From assembly GCA_035294265.1 (NCBI GenBank), contig DATGLK010000047.1:1-61952 (forward strand): 61,952 nucleotides of DNA. Direction: 5' to 3'. This document shows positions 8,425 to 17,125 of the stretch, piece by piece (the stretch's first letter is position 1; each line of letters starts with the position of its first letter). The position numbers were made by a program, and so were the translations under genes. The notes under the pieces are model-generated. The model saw only the letters and a list, made by a program, of their open reading frames with translations, was not told where the DNA came from and did no database searches. The DNA comes from Candidatus Binataceae bacterium (GTDB lineage Bacteria; Desulfobacterota; Binatia; Binatales; Binataceae).

Positions 8425-8428
8425 GGAG

Positions 8429-8442
8429 CGTTCAATTGAACG
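8429..8442. promoter_or_regulatory. 14-bp perfect palindrome, possible operator
   Basis: CGTTCAATTGAACG is fully self-complementary. It sits five bases after the T-tract hairpin in the 193-bp space between the SDR and the WecA-like gene. It could be a dimeric regulator site controlling either gene. No regulator is encoded next to it. Confidence 0.4.
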
Positions 8443-8541
8443 AGCATTAGCCGCTCTGTTTAACAACGTCCGGTCATAAAAACTTATCAGACTTGCGCTA
8501 AGCCTAAAACTGATGACAAGCTTCTCAGACAGAAGAAAAAC

Positions 8542-10452
8542 TTGCTGGCTGCCAGCTGGCGTGGCGATAGTTGCTGGGCGTTTGTGCTCAACTACCTGAT
8601 AGCTGTTATATGCGCGGCGTTGACCGCAATCGTGATCACCCCGATCGTGAGCCAACTGGCTCGTCGCTGGGGGGTCATCGATCTACCCGGCGGGCGCAAG
8701 GTGCACGAGGTCGCTACGCCACGGTTGGGCGGGGTGGCGGTTTATTTGGCCACAATCACGGGAGTGGCGGCTTCGATCGTGACCCATTGGGTGTCAGCTG
8801 CCGTGCCGGCCCCTTTTCATGGCCCCGGTGGGTTGCCCAGTTGGCGCCATTTGCTGGTGGCCGGCGCCGCCACGTCGTTGGCGGCCCTGGGCGCCGCCGA
8901 CGACGCCTGGGACCTGCGGCCGCGCATCAAGCTTGGAGTGGAGATCGTCGCGGCGCTGGCGGTCATCGCGTCGGGCTACCAGATCAGGGAACTGTTCGGT
9001 TTTTCGTTGGGCTGGATAAGCCTACCGGCCACGCTGATCTGGATCGTGCTGGTGGTCAACGCCATCAACCTGATCGACGGGTTGGACGGATTGGCGGCGG
9101 GAGTAGGTTTAATCAGTGCGGCCACGATGCTGGCAATCTTCATTCATTTGAAAAGCGCCTCTGAGGCGACTGTGACCGCGGGACTGTGCGGCGCCCTGCT
9201 GGGCTTCCTATCCTACAATTTTTATCCGGCAACGATTTTTCTAGGGGATTCCGGCAGTCTGCTGCTGGGCTTTCTGCTCGCGGTGTTCAGCCTGGCCACT
9301 ACCACCAAAGCCGCCACCTTGTCTGCCATCGCCGCGCCCTTGGCGGTGCTCGGATTGCCGCTGGCCGAGGTCGCCTTGACCACCATCCGGCGGGCACTGC
9401 GTGGTTTGGGCGTAATTCGGCTTGACGGCCAGCGCGAGCGCTACGGTTTCGTCAAGAAAAATCCCTCGGCGTTCTTTACCGCCGATCGCGAGCATATTCA
9501 CCATCGTCTGCTTGCCCTGGGGATGACCCAGCGGCGCGCGGTCCTGGTTATGTGGGCGGTGACCGCGCTGTGTGGCATGGCCGGTTTCGCCCTGGCCGTG
9601 CTGGATAATCGCCAACAGGCGCTGCTGCTGGCGCTGGCGATCGCGATGGGGATTGTCGCCCTGCGCGCGATGCATTATCCGGAGCTCCATCCGCTGGGCG
9701 GCGGTCTGTTTCTTCCGCTATTCGATCTGCCTTTCGTGCGCCATCGCGCCTTTTCGATCGTGGCCGATGCTGCCCTGGCGGTGTTGGCATTGGGATTGGC
9801 CGTGCTCCTTGCGGGTGAGCGCCTCGACAGCCGGCCGGCGAGCTGGATGGTCGCGCTGCTGGGGGTGCAGATAGTGGGGCTGTGGTGGGGTGGGCTGTAT
9901 GCCCGCGATTTTCGCTATCCCAGCTTGGAGGATGGGCTGGCCACGGTGCGCGCCGCGTTTATGGCACTGGGATTGGGCTGGGCCACGGCTTATTTGCTGG
10001 ATGCCCCGCTGCAAGGGCTGCTTCTGCCCATCACCGACGGTTATCTGCTGATCAGCTTGATCCTTTCCTCGCGCCTGACCTATTGCCTCTTCGACCGCTT
10101 CTTCAAGATTCAGCAGCCGCGCTCTCGACGGGTGATCATTTTTGGCGCTGGATTGGGCGGGATCGCGGCCCTGCGTGAAATCGAGCTTAACCCCCATCTG
10201 GGTTTGCGGTTCCTCGCCTTTGCCGACGACGACATCTACAAATGGCGACGGTTAGTGCGCGGCTTTCCGGTGCTGGACCTAAGCGAATTCCAGCGCCGGG
10301 TAGCAGCGAGGGAGTTCGAAGAGCTGATTATCTCCACGGTTAAGCTCCCCCGCCACCGAGTCGAGGAGATCGTAGCAATGTGCCACAGCGCGGATATCGC
10401 GGTCTCCCGCTTCCATGTCGGCTTTGAAGAATTGCTTCCCCGGTCGGTCTAA
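8542..10452 (+). CDS. WecA-like undecaprenyl-phosphate sugar-1-phosphate transferase fused to a CapD-type N-terminal (TM + Rossmann) region
   Basis: This is a 636-residue membrane protein. Residues about 15-340 are a complete MraY/WecA-type transferase: the Asp pair in GAADDAWDLRPRIKLG, NLIDGLDGLAAG, LGDSGSLLLGF and the late HIHHRLL. Residues about 410-636 match the N-terminal half of CapD/WbpM/FlaA1 proteins: four helices with GLYARDFRYPS, then a Rossmann domain with VIIFGAGLGG and a FADDD block, but without the SDR catalytic domain that follows in CapD. WecA normally ends near residue 350. It probably starts O-antigen or capsule lipid intermediates. The TTG at 8542 is the first start; a GTG at 8584 is possible. 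Confidence 0.85.
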   Translation: MLAASWRGDSCWAFVLNYLIAVICAALTAIVITPIVSQLARRWGVIDLPGGRKVHEVATPRLGGVAVYLATITGVAASIVTHWVSAAVPAPFHGPGGLPSWRHLLVAGAATSLAALGAADDAWDLRPRIKLGVEIVAALAVIASGYQIRELFGFSLGWISLPATLIWIVLVVNAINLIDGLDGLAAGVGLISAATMLAIFIHLKSASEATVTAGLCGALLGFLSYNFYPATIFLGDSGSLLLGFLLAVFSLATTTKAATLSAIAAPLAVLGLPLAEVALTTIRRALRGLGVIRLDGQRERYGFVKKNPSAFFTADREHIHHRLLALGMTQRRAVLVMWAVTALCGMAGFALAVLDNRQQALLLALAIAMGIVALRAMHYPELHPLGGGLFLPLFDLPFVRHRAFSIVADAALAVLALGLAVLLAGERLDSRPASWMVALLGVQIVGLWWGGLYARDFRYPSLEDGLATVRAAFMALGLGWATAYLLDAPLQGLLLPITDGYLLISLILSSRLTYCLFDRFFKIQQPRSRRVIIFGAGLGGIAALREIELNPHLGLRFLAFADDDIYKWRRLVRGFPVLDLSEFQRRVAAREFEELIISTVKLPRHRVEEIVAMCHSADIAVSRFHVGFEELLPRSV

Positions 10453-10653
10453 AGACTCAGGTCCGCTTCGCGCCTGCTTGGCCTGGGCATGTGTATGAAA
10501 CTTTCCGCCCAATATCGCCTGTTCTTGCGATGACGAAGCAGACTCACCAGTGTCACACCCGCCGCTCAATATTCTCCCTGCCCGGCGAGAAGATCGAGAC
10601 GTGAGGGCGTACAGCCGAGGAGCCGAGCGTTGAGTTGAAATCGCCGCTGCGCG

Positions 10654-11739
10654 CTAAGCGGCCTGGACCAGGGGACGATAATGGGCGCCCTTGGAAATCG
10701 GCGCTAGCCCTTGCGCGATCAGCCGCCAGCTCTCGCCGCTGTCCTGACTCGCATAGACCTCGCCGGCGGTGGTGGCCGCGTACAGCGCGATCGCCTTGCC
10801 GCACTCCTCCAGGCACATCGCTTCGATCGAGGCTTGCCATTTATCGGGTGCGGGCAAGCCGTTGGTCAAAATCTCCCAGTTGTGGCCGCCGTCGCGAGTG
10901 CGCAGGATGCGCGCTCCGGCGAAGCGCTCCTTGAGCCACCGGCTGGGTTTGGTCTTAGTCCCCGACAGGAACATAAGCTCGGGTCGCGTGGGGGAGAAGA
11001 CCAGTTGGTCAGGGTAATCGCCCACTGCCGAAGAGCTGCCATCGCGCGTGCGCTGCTGCCAACTCTCGCCGCGGTCTTCGCTGATGAAAATCCCGAATCC
11101 GGTTACCATCATCAGACGATTGGGATGATAGGGATGAATCAACATCCGATGGACGTCGTCGTGAAAGCCGCTAAGTACGCTCCAACTCTCTCCACCATCT
11201 TGGCTGCGTGCCATTCCGCCCTGTTCCACGCAAGCGTACACGGTGGCGGGATCGTCGGGTGCCACCGAGATGAATTTGACATGGGCGATATGAGGTGGTG
11301 CTGGAAAGGTCCATTTCTCGGTCCCAGGCACTTGGCGCAGAGCCGGTGCCTCGCGCCAGTTCTGTCCGAGATCATCGCTGATGAAGAAGGCCGCCGGCTC
11401 AGTCCCGGCGTAAAGCCGCAAGTGCCCGCCCAGGCGGGTGGCGGCCAAACTGTACACGTCGTTTAGCGACAGTCCGTGATCGCGCCGCTCCCAGGTACGG
11501 CCGTCGTCGCGGCTAGCCACGATCCCACCCTTGAAAATTCCGGCCAGCATCAGGTCCGGTTCGGGCATGATAAGGGAGCTTACGTGCGCACCCTCAAGTG
11601 CGCGCTGTGCGATGCTCCAGGCGCCGGCGCGATCGCGCTTCAAACGCACCAATCCGTCGAGGGTCGCGACCAGGACCTCATCGGCGGGGGTGGGGTTGGT
11701 AAAGATCGTGGAACCACCATGCGACAATCCAAGCACCAT
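10654..11739 (-). CDS. BNR/sialidase-like beta-propeller protein (photosystem II stability factor-like)
   Basis: This 361-residue protein is built of repeated Asp-box (BNR) turns: SRDDGRTWERR, SDDLGQNWRE, SQDGGESWS, SEDRGESWQQ, TRDGGHNWE and SQDSGESWR. That spacing gives a six- to seven-bladed propeller. No signal peptide is visible, so it is probably cytoplasmic. Catalytic residues of true sialidases cannot be assigned. A near-perfect AAGGAGGT lies eight bases before the ATG, which suggests high translation. It stands alone, with about 200 bp on each side. Confidence 0.8.
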   Translation of the reverse strand: MVLGLSHGGSTIFTNPTPADEVLVATLDGLVRLKRDRAGAWSIAQRALEGAHVSSLIMPEPDLMLAGIFKGGIVASRDDGRTWERRDHGLSLNDVYSLAATRLGGHLRLYAGTEPAAFFISDDLGQNWREAPALRQVPGTEKWTFPAPPHIAHVKFISVAPDDPATVYACVEQGGMARSQDGGESWSVLSGFHDDVHRMLIHPYHPNRLMMVTGFGIFISEDRGESWQQRTRDGSSSAVGDYPDQLVFSPTRPELMFLSGTKTKPSRWLKERFAGARILRTRDGGHNWEILTNGLPAPDKWQASIEAMCLEECGKAIALYAATTAGEVYASQDSGESWRLIAQGLAPISKGAHYRPLVQAA

Positions 11740-11923
11740 GGAACTCTACCTCCTTGGTAGCTCACCCACCATCGTAGGCGGCTCCGTGAGCCCCGTTCGC
11801 CAGTCCCGGCTGCCTCAATATAGTCCGCTGACGGTCAATTTGAAAAGCGTCGCCTGGCGCTTAAGTGCAACCTGCCACCGAGGGCCGGCGCGGGGTTACT
11901 CGTCCGCGCCGGCCAGCTCAGTC

Positions 11924-12838
11924 TCAGTCTTGCTTGGGAGTGAAGAAGTCGGGGACCAGGAAACCGAAGGTCGCGTTGTGCACCGCGTCGGTTACGTACA
12001 CCTCGCCATCCTTCGGATCGATGGCGATTCCCGAGAGGGCGGCAAACTGCGAGGCCGGCCCGTGGATAACATAGTGAGGCCCGACGTCGCCATTCTGAGT
12101 ATCGTCCCAGACCCCAATGAAGACATTTTGGCTACCCAGGCCCAGCGGATCGGGCGGCGGCCCAGTGCAATCCTTGCGTGGCGCATAACCACCCAGGTCA
12201 TAGGCCGAGTGGTAATATACCGCATTCGGGGTATTCATGAAAATTAACCCCTTGTACATCTGGATATTGCCCGGTCCCTGAATCCCCGTATGAGGTCCCA
12301 TGATGACCCGGAAGGGCGCCACATTACCATTGTCGGTACGATGGAAGATCAGGATCCCGCCATGGCGTTTGGCTTGAAAATCGGCCGGAAAAGCCGCTTT
12401 CTGCGCCGCATTGAGCGGTATCTGCTGGGAGACCGCGATCAGCAGGTCTCGCTGGTCGTCGACACCCACGCCGTAGGTTTGGAACAGCAAGGTCTTGGGA
12501 CCATGAATCACCCGCTTGGGCGCCACGTCACCATTGGCGTCGATCGGATAGGTCAACACCGAACCTTGCACATTGTCTCCCACTACCAGCTCATGGTGGG
12601 CATCATCGGGGAAGACATACCAGGGCCGAAACAGCCGGGTATGCGGTCCCTGGATCACGCGGATCGGCGTGGCATCGCCGTTGGCGCCGCCTTTGAGCAC
12701 GACAATGGCGCCCGCTAGCGCCTCGCTAGAAAAGATCTCGTCGCGCACCGCGTCATAAGCGATGCCATGACCCGTACGGGTCAGCTTGGTGTGCTGGCCG
12801 TGAATGATTCTGACCGGAGCGCTTGCTCCACTCGCCAT
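11924..12838 (-). CDS. NHL/YVTN-like repeat protein, downstream part after an in-frame TGA
   Basis: This 304-residue reading frame continues, in the same frame, the protein encoded at 12872-14101. The two are separated only by the TGA at 12872-12874 and eleven sense codons. It carries the same repeat, for example APVRIIHGQHTKL, TPIRVIQGPHTRLF and APKRVIHGPKTLLF, and ends normally with PDFFTPKQD. The ATG at 12838 has no convincing ribosome site, so this part is more likely the second half of a 725-residue protein than a gene of its own. Readthrough, a nonsense mutation or a sequencing error are all possible. Confidence 0.6.
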   Translation of the reverse strand: MASGASAPVRIIHGQHTKLTRTGHGIAYDAVRDEIFSSEALAGAIVVLKGGANGDATPIRVIQGPHTRLFRPWYVFPDDAHHELVVGDNVQGSVLTYPIDANGDVAPKRVIHGPKTLLFQTYGVGVDDQRDLLIAVSQQIPLNAAQKAAFPADFQAKRHGGILIFHRTDNGNVAPFRVIMGPHTGIQGPGNIQMYKGLIFMNTPNAVYYHSAYDLGGYAPRKDCTGPPPDPLGLGSQNVFIGVWDDTQNGDVGPHYVIHGPASQFAALSGIAIDPKDGEVYVTDAVHNATFGFLVPDFFTPKQD

Positions 12839-12871
12839 CCTGGCGAAGACCCCGATGCGGGGGTCAGTGTT

Positions 12872-14101
12872 TCAATTGCGGACCAGGAGCTCGTCGCGCC
12901 TGGAATCGTACGCCATTGTGAAGGGATTGCTGATTCCTACCGTGGCGGCGCCAGCCGGGGCCGAGCGGATTACCCGCACGGGCGCGGCGTCGCCCTGCGC
13001 GCCGCGATCGTAAATCAGCGCTTCGTGGCCGTAATTGACCACCCATAATTGATTATGGACGGTATCGTAGGCGACCCCGATCGGATACATCAGCCCGGTA
13101 TGAGGTCCCTTGATTACCCGCACCGGGGCCACGTTGCCCTGCGCGGTGCGCTTGAAGACCAGCACCGAATTGCCGCCTAGATTGGCTACCGCAATCTCGT
13201 TGTGGACTGGGTCCAACGCAATCTGGAAGGGCCAGTTGAGCTGAGTGCGCGAACCCTGAATCACGCGCAGAGGCTTGACATCGCCCTTGCCGCTGTCGGC
13301 AAAGGCCTCCAGCGAGGGCGGCTGATAATGGCCGCCGCCATTCCAATCGCGATCCCAATAGCCGCGATTCCACGCCCCTTGATTGGCGATTAGGATCTCG
13401 TGATTGGTATCGTCCCATACCAGCCCGCGCGGGTCCGCCATCTGGGTGTGGGGCCCGCGGATCTCGCGCAAGGGATGCTCGGCACCGCTGGCGCCAATCC
13501 GGAAGAACATGATCAGCGGCTGATCTTCCTCGCTGACCGCGAACTGATGGTAAGTCTGACTGAGCCCGATCCCGTAGGCGCCCACCGGCACCGCCACCGA
13601 CTGCGCCGGATAATTGCCGCGCGCACCGTAGGGGAAGTTGCCGATACTCTCGCCGATATCGTTATCAGCAACGTAGAAGCGCTTGGCGACCGGATCCACC
13701 GCTACTCCGGCGGGCGAGGCAATATGAGTAGCGAAGCCGCGAATCTGATACAGGTAGGGCGTAATCGCCGTTTTACTGAAGCTCTCGCCCGCGTTGATAT
13801 CGTAGATAAGCGCGCTCTTGAGCGCGTTGTCGCTTATCACCGCAATGTGGTTCTTGGGATCCAAGGCCACGCTGTTGAAGGCCGGATACGGATCGGCAAT
13901 CGAGCGGCAGGGCGAAATCGGGCCGCCGCCCGCGGCCGCAAATACCGAGGCGAAATCCAGCCCCGGCCGCATATCGTCCGTCGCCGCGGCCTCGTTGTCG
14001 GTGGCCGCTAGCACGCTGGCGCGATGTCCGTGGACAGCTAACCAGAAAAGGGCAGCAACCACTCCCAGGATTGAGGGAATTATCCATCGCCTATGCTTCA
14101 T
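12872..14101 (-). CDS. Exported NHL/YVTN-like repeat protein, upstream part ending at an in-frame TGA
   Basis: This 409-residue protein starts with an export signal or membrane anchor (IIPSILGVVAALFWLAVHG). The rest is a beta-propeller-like repeat of about 50 residues with the recurring core [AS]PVRVI.GPHT, for example APVRVIKGPHTGLM and LREIRGPHTQM. It stops at TGA in the middle of a repeat, after DELLVRN, where the other repeats carry Leu, Tyr or Gln. The frame then continues without another stop to 11924. Proteins of this kind usually sit in the envelope. Function is not known. Confidence 0.75.
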   Translation of the reverse strand: MKHRRWIIPSILGVVAALFWLAVHGHRASVLAATDNEAAATDDMRPGLDFASVFAAAGGGPISPCRSIADPYPAFNSVALDPKNHIAVISDNALKSALIYDINAGESFSKTAITPYLYQIRGFATHIASPAGVAVDPVAKRFYVADNDIGESIGNFPYGARGNYPAQSVAVPVGAYGIGLSQTYHQFAVSEEDQPLIMFFRIGASGAEHPLREIRGPHTQMADPRGLVWDDTNHEILIANQGAWNRGYWDRDWNGGGHYQPPSLEAFADSGKGDVKPLRVIQGSRTQLNWPFQIALDPVHNEIAVANLGGNSVLVFKRTAQGNVAPVRVIKGPHTGLMYPIGVAYDTVHNQLWVVNYGHEALIYDRGAQGDAAPVRVIRSAPAGAATVGISNPFTMAYDSRRDELLVRN

Positions 14102-14283
14102 GAGCTTTACCTTTCTTCCGCATCGTTCAGCCCGCGATCGCGAAAGCCGTCAAGGGAGCATCGGCGCAAAATAGCGCCTGCTCCAGACCTACCCCACCTT
14201 GGCGATACTTCGATCAAACTCGGCTATCATGTCACCTTGTAATCGGCAACCTTGGATTAAGTTTAAGCTTTTCATCCGCTTCC

Positions 14284-15024
14284 TCAACTCCGGCCACCCC
14301 ACAGCAAGGGGAGCAGGTACTGCAGGGTCTGCAGGATAGAGCCGATCAGAACTAGGAAAGCGCCGTAAGCGCCCAAGCGACGGGGCGGCAGTTGCTGGGC
14401 CCACCATTCGACGCTGGGGCCCAGGGTCCCGGCCAGTGCACTGACGACCGCCACCACGATTCCGACCCGGATTCCCAAGGCGACCGCGCGTGGCTCCTTG
14501 AGCAAGGTCGCGCTGAGCGTCGCGGCGAGCCCCAACGCCAGGCCGCGCGAGCTGCCGCTGAAGATTACCCGGCCGCTGAGCTTGGGACGCAAAAAGATCC
14601 GCACCTGCTCGCCCGCTGCGCCGCTTATCTGGTAAGCGCCGAACAGCAACAGGGTGCCTAAACAAGCGAAGCCTAAGCCGAAGCGCAGATTCAGGCTGAG
14701 CCAGCCAGCGACGCCCAAACTGCAAGCCCGGCACGCCGCATAAATGATCTTTTCCCAGGCCGGTTCCGGTTGGCCGCTTTGGTGGCGCCAATGTTCGGTG
14801 GCAAGAGCGGGACCCGAGACCACCAACCCCATCAATCCAAACCAGCCGCCCAGCAGTAGGCCGTAACCGGCCAGGAAGACCACGCCATAGGTGATGCAGG
14901 TCGTGAGAAAGCGTAGCAGGCCGCGCTCGGCCCCGAACAGATCGTAGGCCAGATAAAGTCCGCCCAAGCCGTCGAGCACTACCCCGCTCAGGCTGACCAA
15001 GTAAATCAAGCGCGCGCCAACCAT
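14284..15024 (-). CDS. Multi-pass membrane protein of unknown function
   Basis: This 246-residue protein has about seven hydrophobic segments and a soluble loop with HWRHQSGQPEPAWEK. I place the start at the ATG at 15024 because a TTG seven codons upstream has no ribosome site. I do not recognise a family; there is no transporter signature, heme pair or catalytic motif. It is flanked by the repeat protein (same strand, downstream) and argC (divergent). Confidence 0.6.
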   Translation of the reverse strand: MVGARLIYLVSLSGVVLDGLGGLYLAYDLFGAERGLLRFLTTCITYGVVFLAGYGLLLGGWFGLMGLVVSGPALATEHWRHQSGQPEPAWEKIIYAACRACSLGVAGWLSLNLRFGLGFACLGTLLLFGAYQISGAAGEQVRIFLRPKLSGRVIFSGSSRGLALGLAATLSATLLKEPRAVALGIRVGIVVAVVSALAGTLGPSVEWWAQQLPPRRLGAYGAFLVLIGSILQTLQYLLPLLWGGRS

Positions 15025-15196
15025 CACCTTATTACCCGCGGCCAACCCTATATAGCTCGGTGGGCTGGATCATCAAGGCGTCGAGGCGCCAGAGGGGATT
15101 GAACCTCTGCTCTGCGGCTGCCGGGCTGGCTGGTTTAAGCCGCGATTTCATGGTGTAATCCGCCCAGCTTACTTGGGTGGGTCACGAACTAAACGC

Positions 15197-16252
15197 ATGG
15201 CTATGCAGGGTAAAGCCAATGTCGCGATCCTAGGTGCCAGCGGATACTCGGGTATCGAGACCGTGCGGCTACTGGCCAGCCATCCTGGGGTCGAGCTGAC
15301 CCTGCTCACTTCGGAACATTACGCCGGCCGTGCCGTTGCTCAGGTCCATCGCCATCTTGCCGGCCTGGAGCTGCCAGCCTTCGAGCCGATGCAGCTGGAA
15401 ATCGTCGCGGAGCGGGCGCAAATCGTGCTTTCCTGTCTGCCCGAACGGGTCGGGGCCAAGCTGATAGGGGAGCTTTTGCGGCGTGGCCTGCGCGTGATCG
15501 ATCTTTCCGCCGACTACCGGCTCACGCAGCCGGCCAGCTACGCCGCCACCTACGGAGTTGAGCATCCGGCTCCCGCGCTGCTTACCGAGGCAGTTTACGG
15601 CCTGACCGAATTCCATCGCGCCGAGATCGCACGGGCCCGCCTGATTGCCAACCCCGGATGCTATCCCACCGGCGCGCTGTTGGGCGCGCTGCCGCTGCTC
15701 CAGCAGGGGCTGGTTGATCCCGCGTCGCTTCTGATCGACGCCAAATCGGGTACAACTGGCGCCCGTCGCGCCGCCGCTCTGGATCAACTATTTGCCGAGG
15801 TTAACGAGAGCTTGCGTCCCTACCGGGTGGGCAACCATCGCCACGTCCCCGAGATGGAGCAGGAGATGGCGCGTACCGTAGGTGGCGAGGTAGCGCTGCT
15901 GTTCGTGCCTCATCTGTTGCCTGTCAATCGCGGTATCCTGACCTCCATTTTTATGCGCCCTCGGCTTGGAGTGACGGCGGCGGATATTGGGGCCGCCTTC
16001 GAGGGTTGTTACTCCGGCTCGCCCTTCGTCCGCCTGTTGGACGAGGGCGAGTTGCCCGAGTTGCGCAATGTGCGGGCCACCAACAAGTGCGAAATCGCTT
16101 TCGTGCTGGCGCCGCGCGCGCAGGCCCTGGTAGTGATCACGGCGATCGACAACCTTGGCAAGGGCGCTGCCGGGCAGGCGATTCAGAATCTCAACACGAT
16201 GCTGGGAATTGACGAAGCCACCGGCCTGCGCAGCTACGCCCCTGTGCCTTGA
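15197..16252 (+). CDS. argC: N-acetyl-gamma-glutamyl-phosphate reductase
   Basis: This 351-residue enzyme reduces N-acetylglutamyl 5-phosphate with NADPH to the semialdehyde, the third step of arginine synthesis. The N-terminal Rossmann motif is AILGASGYSGIETVRLL, the catalytic Cys is in IANPGCYPTGALL near residue 151, and the His-rich substrate loop is VGNHRHVPEMEQE. The KCEIAFVL and DNLGKGAAGQAIQN segments near the end are also typical. The start is at ATG 15197; a TTG at 15173 is upstream of any ribosome site. It stands alone, not in an arg operon, and is followed by two strong hairpins. Confidence 0.93.
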   Translation: MAMQGKANVAILGASGYSGIETVRLLASHPGVELTLLTSEHYAGRAVAQVHRHLAGLELPAFEPMQLEIVAERAQIVLSCLPERVGAKLIGELLRRGLRVIDLSADYRLTQPASYAATYGVEHPAPALLTEAVYGLTEFHRAEIARARLIANPGCYPTGALLGALPLLQQGLVDPASLLIDAKSGTTGARRAAALDQLFAEVNESLRPYRVGNHRHVPEMEQEMARTVGGEVALLFVPHLLPVNRGILTSIFMRPRLGVTAADIGAAFEGCYSGSPFVRLLDEGELPELRNVRATNKCEIAFVLAPRAQALVVITAIDNLGKGAAGQAIQNLNTMLGIDEATGLRSYAPVP

Positions 16253-16345
16253 CCCTGCTATCCAGTGCTCATCACGGCCTCCATGTCTAGGGCGACAGGT
16301 CGCGTGGCGGTGCGGGTTATTTGAGCAATATCGGCATTCGCTCAG

Positions 16346-16388
16346 ACCGGGAGCGCCTCGCCTTGGGCTAAGACGAGGCACTCCCGGT
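16346..16388. terminator. Long hairpin between convergent argC and OmpA-like genes
   Basis: ACCGGGAGCGCCTCG (16346-16360) pairs with CGAGGCACTCCCGGT (16374-16388), a 15-bp stem with one mismatch and a 13-base loop. It lies between two converging genes and may end transcription from both sides. Neither strand has a clear T-tract. Confidence 0.5.
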
Positions 16389-16393
16389 TGAGG

Positions 16394-16426
16394 GGCGTCG
16401 CCGCGCCTGGCTATGGGGGCGACGCC
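16394..16426. terminator. Second perfect hairpin between convergent genes
   Basis: GGCGTCGCC (16394-16402) and GGCGACGCC (16418-16426) form a perfect 9-bp stem with a 15-base loop, five bases after the first hairpin. It lies 18 bases past the stop of the OmpA-like gene and is its most likely transcript end. Confidence 0.5.
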
Positions 16427-16444
16427 GCACTGTGGCCCGAGCGT

Positions 16445-17125
16445 TTACTGATTGCTCGGCACCAACTCCACGCGCCGGTTCTGGGCGCGTCCTTCGGCCG
16501 TGTTGTTGGGCGCGACAAAATCGGTCTTGCCAAAGCCCTGCGCGGTTACCCGGCTGGCCTGGATGCCGTGGCTTTCTAGGTAGTCGGCGACCGCGTTGGC
16601 GCGCCGCTGCGACAGGCGCAGATTGTAAGCCGCCGAACCGATCGCGTCGCAATAGCCGTTGACCTGGACATCGACATTGGGATGCTGCTTCAGGATGTCG
16701 ATCGCTTCATCCAGGATCGGAACTGCATCTGGACGAATATTGGCGCGATTGAAGTCGAAGTGCACTCCGCGAAGGATGATCCGCTCATGAACCGGGGCCG
16801 GTGCAGGAGGCGGCGGTGGTGGTGGGGGTGGGACCGGTGCAGCGGGGGGAGCCGGCGGCTGCTTGTAGGTCAGATAACCATACGCGCCACCGATAATCGC
16901 CCCTAGCCCAACGCCGGTCGGGCAGCCGATTTCGTAGGCTTCGGCCCGATTGGAGTTGTTCAAGGCTGCCGTGCCGGCCGCTCCGCCGCAGCCGATTACG
17001 CCACCGGCCGCCGCGCCTATTGCTGCGTCTTTCCACATTGCCTGTGTGCGATCGGACGCTGCGCAGCCGCACAGCATCGCCATCGTGATGGCAATTGCCA
17101 TCAACCCACTTCGTCGCTTCAACAT
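16445..17125 (-). CDS. OmpA-family lipoprotein with glycine-zipper and proline linker
   Basis: This protein of about 226 residues starts at one of two adjacent ATGs (17128 or 17125) behind AAGGGAG; 17125 has the better spacing. It has a signal with lipobox AMLCGC, a glycine-zipper segment (AAIGAAAGGVIGCGG), a run of nine prolines, and a C-terminal OmpA domain. That domain carries the peptidoglycan-binding NVDVQVNGYCDAIG and LSQRRANAVADYL motifs; the usual TDxxG appears as CDAIG. It should tether the outer membrane to peptidoglycan, like Pal or OprL. No Tol genes are nearby. Confidence 0.9.
   Translation of the reverse strand: MLKRRSGLMAIAITMAMLCGCAASDRTQAMWKDAAIGAAAGGVIGCGGAAGTAALNNSNRAEAYEIGCPTGVGLGAIIGGAYGYLTYKQPPAPPAAPVPPPPPPPPPAPAPVHERIILRGVHFDFNRANIRPDAVPILDEAIDILKQHPNVDVQVNGYCDAIGSAAYNLRLSQRRANAVADYLESHGIQASRVTAQGFGKTDFVAPNNTAEGRAQNRRVELVPSNQ

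Noticed and set aside
12848-12874. Selenocysteine insertion as a firm annotation of the in-frame TGA
   Set aside because: A short hairpin alone does not define a bacterial SECIS, no sel genes are in view, and the site is a structural repeat. Kept only as a question.
15083-15112. tRNA 3'-half-like T-arm on the minus strand (AGAGG-TTCAATC-CCTCT-like followed by GGCGCC)
   Set aside because: No matching acceptor, D-arm or anticodon arm precedes it, and the loop length is off by one. Probably a chance hairpin.
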